From NCBI GenBank assembly GCA_050303815.1, contig JBNLCM010000105.1:1-25311 (forward strand): DNA of 25,311 nt, written 5' to 3'. Below are positions 22,446 to 25,311 of the stretch, piece after piece. This DNA is from Cognatazoarcus sp050303815. Its GTDB lineage: Bacteria > Pseudomonadota > Gammaproteobacteria > Burkholderiales > Rhodocyclaceae. The position numbers were made by a program, and so were the translations under genes. Numbering within the stretch: the first letter of the stretch is position 1; each line of letters begins with the position of its first letter. The notes under the pieces were generated by a model. The model was given only the letters and a program-made list of their open reading frames with translations. It was not told the origin of the DNA and ran no database searches.

Positions 22446-23762
22446 TCAGCCGGCGCGGCGCCCCGCCAGACCGTGCGCCCGCAGCTTTCGGTAGAGTGTC
22501 CGCTCGGAGATTCCCAGTTGCACCGCAAGGGCCTTGCGGGACCCCGAGTGGGCCGCCAGCAAGCGGCCAAGGGCAACGCCTTCTGCCTCGGCCAGGGGCG
22601 CTGATTGCGGCGCCTTCCCGGCGTCGTTGCTGACGATCTCCTCGGGCAGGTGGACGGGCTCGATGACATCCCCGTCACACATCAGGGCGGCCCGCTCGAG
22701 CAGGTTGCGCAGTTCGCGGATGTTGCCCGGAAACCGGTAGCGGGCCAGCGCGGCCAGCGCCTGCGGGCCCAGTGCGAGGCGGCGCTCGGGCGCCAGCCGC
22801 TGCAGGAAGAGCGCTGCCAGTTCGGCGATGTCCTCGCGCCTTGCCCGGAGTGGCGGCACGGTGATCGGAAAGGCACTCACCCGGTAGTAGAGATCCTCCC
22901 GGAAGCGACCGTCGGCCACCATCTCGCTCAGCGGTCGATGGGTCGCCGAGATCACACGCACGTCGGCGGGCAGCAGCTCGGTTCCCCCAACCCGTCGGTA
23001 GGCGCCGGCCTCCAGCAGCCGCAACAGCTTGACCTGCACCGCGAGCGGAATGTCGCCCAGCTCGTCGAGAAAGAGCGTCCCGCCCCGCGCGGCTTCGACC
23101 AGGCCCGTTCGCCTCGCGCTTGCCCCGGTGAAGGCGCCACGCTCGTGACCGAAGAGTTCGCTCTCGATCAGGGTCTCGGGCAGACCGGAACAGTCGACGA
23201 CAACGAAGGGCTTGTCAGCACGGAGGCTGGCACCATGAATCGCGTGCGCGACCAGCTCCTTGCCGGTGCCCGATTCACCCTGCAGAAGGACCGTCACCTC
23301 GCTCGGAGCGACCCGCGACACCAGCGAAAGCATGGTCTGGTAGGCCGGTGCGCGCCCGATCATCGCGCCGTCCGAAGCGGTCGTCCCGCGTGCCGGTAGC
23401 GGCACCATGCGCTCGACAAAGAAGCGGATCTCGCCCGTCGCGTCGCGAACCGGCGAGAGTCGTATGTCCACATACTCTTCACCGCGCGGCGTGTAGTGCA
23501 GGTGCATCACCCGTTCCCTCTGGCCGGATGCCAGCGAGCGCGCGAGCGGGCAGCTCTCGCCGGCCTGGTCACAGGGCAGCCGGTAATGATGGGAGACCTC
23601 ATAGCAGTGACGGCCGATCACCGGCCGATCACCGGCGTGCTGCCGGCGATAGGCCGCGTTGGCCGCGCGGATACGGTAGTCGCGATCAAACACCACGAAG
23701 GCCTCGGGCAGGCCATCGAGGTAGGAAAGCAGCTCAGCGGGCGGGTCGGCACGGTCGGACAC
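22446..23762 (-). CDS. Sigma54-dependent transcriptional activator with Cys-rich PAS domain
   Basis: A 438-residue regulator. The N-terminal PAS domain (~10-120) carries three cysteines in GRHCYEVSHHYRLPCDQAGESCPL order (C53, C64, C71), plus paired histidines. The AAA+ domain (~133-365) has Walker A GESGTGKE (162-169), the sigma54-contacting GAFTGA loop (209-214) and Walker B GGTLFLDELGD. A Fis-type helix-turn-helix is at ~395-430. It should open sigma54 promoters in response to a redox or metal/ligand signal at the cysteines. It starts with GTG at 23762 and is divergent from the SQR-like gene, its most likely target. I found no -24/-12 promoter with correct spacing in the shared 142-bp region. 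Confidence 0.92.
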   Translation of the reverse strand: MSDRADPPAELLSYLDGLPEAFVVFDRDYRIRAANAAYRRQHAGDRPVIGRHCYEVSHHYRLPCDQAGESCPLARSLASGQRERVMHLHYTPRGEEYVDIRLSPVRDATGEIRFFVERMVPLPARGTTASDGAMIGRAPAYQTMLSLVSRVAPSEVTVLLQGESGTGKELVAHAIHGASLRADKPFVVVDCSGLPETLIESELFGHERGAFTGASARRTGLVEAARGGTLFLDELGDIPLAVQVKLLRLLEAGAYRRVGGTELLPADVRVISATHRPLSEMVADGRFREDLYYRVSAFPITVPPLRARREDIAELAALFLQRLAPERRLALGPQALAALARYRFPGNIRELRNLLERAALMCDGDVIEPVHLPEEIVSNDAGKAPQSAPLAEAEGVALGRLLAAHSGSRKALAVQLGISERTLYRKLRAHGLAGRRAG

Positions 23763-23810
23763 GGCTTCTGCCTTATCTGTCAGTCACACTGCCACGATTG
23801 TCCGCAGCCT

Positions 23811-23868
23811 TTGCGTCAGGTCAAGCCAGCGTCAGAAATTCATCAGCGTTTACTGATATTGCTTATCA
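23811..23868. promoter_or_regulatory. Repeat-rich divergent control region (activator / SQR-like gene)
   Basis: The region contains two GCGTCAG direct repeats (23813-23819 and 23829-23835), a dyad ATCAG-N6-CTGAT (23842-23857) and an overlapping dyad TGATA-N5-TATCA (23854-23868). A weak FNR-like match (TTGCG-TCAG-GTCAA, 7 of 10) spans 23811-23824. These are candidate binding sites for the adjacent activator or other regulators. Confidence 0.45.
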
Positions 23869-23904
23869 TGAGGCCATCCCGACCGTCTCGACGAGTCCGC
23901 CGCC

Positions 23905-25044
23905 ATGACCCAGCCCGCAGCCCATGTTCTCATCCTCGGCGCGGGTTTCGCCGCCCTGGCCGCCATCCGCGAATTGCGGCGGCGTGCGCCGGACCTCCGC
24001 ATCGCGCTGCTCGCGCCGCGCCCCGAGTTCGTCTTCCTGCCGAGCCTCATCTGGGTGCCAACCGGCCTGCGCGCCGCCGATGAGCTGGTGTACCCCCTCG
24101 CGCCCTTCCTCGTACGCCACCGGGTGAACTTCATCCCCGGCCGGGTCGCCGCCGTGCGCGAAAGCGGCCGCCTCGTTCTGACGGAAGACGGCGAGATCCG
24201 CAACGACGCCCTGCTGATCGCCACCGGGGGCCGATTCCTCCGCACGCTGCCGGGTATCGAGCACGCGCTGACCCTCTGCCAGGGCGTCGACGCGGCCCTG
24301 GCCATCCGCGAACGCCTCGGCCGCATCCGCTCCGGCCGCATCGCCATGGGCTTCGGCAGCAACCCGAAGGAGCCCGGCGCGATGCGGGGCGGCCCGATGT
24401 TCGAGCTTCTGTTCGGCGTCGATACCTGGCTGAGGCGACAACACCTGCGGCGCCATGTGGCCCTGTCGTTCTTCAGCCCCGCGCAACGCCCCGGCGCACG
24501 CCTGGGCGAAAAGGCCGTCGACGGTCTGCTGGCGGAAATGGCCCGCCGCGACATCACGACCCACCTGGGGGCCAGGCCGATGGCCTTCTCGCCCCGGGGC
24601 GTCCAGACAGAGCACGGCGCCATCGACGCGGATCTGACCCTCTTCATGCCGGGCATGACCGGGCCCGAGTGGCTGGTGGGCAGCGACCTGCCGACATCAC
24701 CCGGAGGCTTCGTGGCGGCCGATGCCCAGTGCCAGGTTCTTGGTACGGACAGGACCTTCGTCGCCGGCGACGCCGGGAGCTACCCGGGTCCCGACTGGCT
24801 GCCAAAGCAGGCGCACATGGCCGAACTGCAGGCCCGGGCGGCTGCCGAGAACCTGTTGCTGGCACTGGACGGCCACGCGGCCCGCGTGAGACCGCGGCCC
24901 GAGCTGATGTGCATCATCGACTCACTCGACGGCGGCACCCTGGTCTATCGCAGCGAGAAGCGGGGCATGGTGGTGCCGGGCGGCATCGCACTGCACTGGG
25001 CCAAGCGGGCCTTCGAGGGCCTCTACACACGCCGTCTCGCGTAG
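23905..25044 (+). CDS. FAD-dependent pyridine nucleotide-disulfide/sulfide:quinone oxidoreductase-like protein
   Basis: A 379-residue flavoprotein. The N-terminal FAD-binding motif is VLILGAGFAALAAI, a second nucleotide region precedes LLIATGG, and FVAGDAGSYPGPDWLPKQAHMAELQ is the FAD/quinone-side signature shared with SQR and FCSD flavoproteins. Cysteines are C125, C276 and C336. C125 matches the first SQR active-site region. The place where canonical SQRs have their second cysteine reads EPGAMRGGPMFE with no Cys, so sulfide oxidation by the usual mechanism is doubtful. No signal peptide; the C-terminus is amphipathic (ALHWAKRAFEGLYTRRLA), suggesting monotopic membrane attachment. It is divergent from the sigma54 activator. 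Confidence 0.83.
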   Translation: MTQPAAHVLILGAGFAALAAIRELRRRAPDLRIALLAPRPEFVFLPSLIWVPTGLRAADELVYPLAPFLVRHRVNFIPGRVAAVRESGRLVLTEDGEIRNDALLIATGGRFLRTLPGIEHALTLCQGVDAALAIRERLGRIRSGRIAMGFGSNPKEPGAMRGGPMFELLFGVDTWLRRQHLRRHVALSFFSPAQRPGARLGEKAVDGLLAEMARRDITTHLGARPMAFSPRGVQTEHGAIDADLTLFMPGMTGPEWLVGSDLPTSPGGFVAADAQCQVLGTDRTFVAGDAGSYPGPDWLPKQAHMAELQARAAAENLLLALDGHAARVRPRPELMCIIDSLDGGTLVYRSEKRGMVVPGGIALHWAKRAFEGLYTRRLA

Positions 25045-25074
25045 TGCCTGCGGCGCCGGCCAGCGGCCTGACCG

Positions 25075-25311
25075 TCAGGTGTCGCCACTCGGCAGTCGGT
25101 CGAGACGAGCCAGGGAGGGGAACAGGCGCATCCAGACGGCGGCGACGAGCAGGGTTCCGATCCCGCCTGCCACGATGGCGGGCACGGTGCCCAGCCACGC
25201 CGCCGTCGCGCCCGATTCAAACTCCCCCAGCTGGTTGGACGCACCGATGAACAAGCCGTTTACCGCCCCCACGCGGCCACGCATCGCGTCCGGCGTGGCG
25301 AGCTGGATGTA
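25075..25311 (-). CDS. MFS transporter, C-terminal part (cut by window edge)
   Basis: The frame is open to the window end and encodes the last 78 residues of a major facilitator superfamily transporter. It begins YIQLATPDAMRGRVGAVNGL and continues through two membrane helices. The TPDAMRGRVxAVNxLFIGASNxLGEFESG motif is typical of DHA3/enterobactin-exporter-like (EntS-type) MFS proteins. The N-terminal ten helices lie outside the window, so substrate and start are unknown. It is convergent with the SQR-like gene, 30 bp apart, and no terminator is obvious in that gap. Confidence 0.85.
   Translation of the reverse strand, partial: YIQLATPDAMRGRVGAVNGLFIGASNQLGEFESGATAAWLGTVPAIVAGGIGTLLVAAVWMRLFPSLARLDRLPSGDT

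Noticed and set aside
23763..23904. Sigma54 (-24/-12) promoter between the activator and the SQR-like gene
   Set aside because: The best candidate on the minus strand (TGGCTTGACCTGACGC) has 11 rather than 10 bases between GG and GC. The TTGCT on the plus strand lacks GG at -24.
1..25311. CRISPR array, tRNA, rRNA, transposase or integrase
   Set aside because: No regularly spaced repeats, no cloverleaf-like or rRNA sequence recognised, and no transposase or recombinase motifs in any frame.

Overview
The window is a GC-rich (roughly two thirds G+C by eye), densely coded chromosomal segment of a denitrifying proteobacterium. NorB, NorE, NorF, NorQ and NorD of a cytochrome c-dependent nitric oxide reductase, CRP/FNR-type boxes, and companions typical of Betaproteobacteria (4Fe-4S polyferredoxin, entericidin, CsbD, DUF1328) suggest a Rhodocyclales/Burkholderiales-like organism. 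That placement is inference. I saw no insertion sequence, integrase, tRNA, rRNA or CRISPR array.

Layout. (1) 15-1447: norB (+) with a strong terminator; norC is probably just outside the left edge. (2) 1455-4553: a minus-strand run of glutaminase, FHA-PP2C phosphatase, STAS antagonist and HATPase anti-sigma kinase, i.e. a partner-switching module with no sigma factor beside it. (3) 4855-7814: minus-strand bacteriohemerythrin with a perfect FNR/Dnr-type box upstream, a methyltransferase and a large lipoprotein. (4) 8022-9721: norE-norF-norQ (+). (5) 9657-13463: a stress/signalling island with an entericidin-like ORF, CHASE3 histidine kinase, an unknown 107-residue protein, two response regulators, DUF1328 and CsbD. 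(6) 13674-18886: a tightly packed plus-strand operon of small membrane protein, NapH/CcoG-like 4Fe-4S protein, CopD-like membrane protein, NorD, FmdE-like protein and DUF2189-like membrane protein. (7) 18887-19142: an intergenic region with abutting palindromes. (8) 19143-25311: HDOD-REC-GGDEF protein (-), MliC-like lipoprotein (+), YigI-like thioesterase (-), sigma54 activator with a Cys-rich PAS domain (-), divergent SQR-like flavoprotein (+), and the C-terminal end of an MFS transporter (-).

How it fits together. The NO reductase system is split into three plus-strand blocks (norB; norEFQ; the norD block). The two accessory blocks begin with closely similar CRP/FNR-type dyads (TTGCCC-N4/5-TCAAGG), each centred about 43 bp before the first start codon. 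This suggests co-regulation by one NO- or oxygen-responsive factor and very short or absent 5' leaders. Bacteriohemerythrin has its own canonical box. The norD block carries five poorly characterised companions with twelve iron-sulfur-type cysteines and many membrane spans, and is the best candidate here for an incompletely described NO reductase maturation or electron-delivery module. All functional statements come from reading motifs; no database search was possible.
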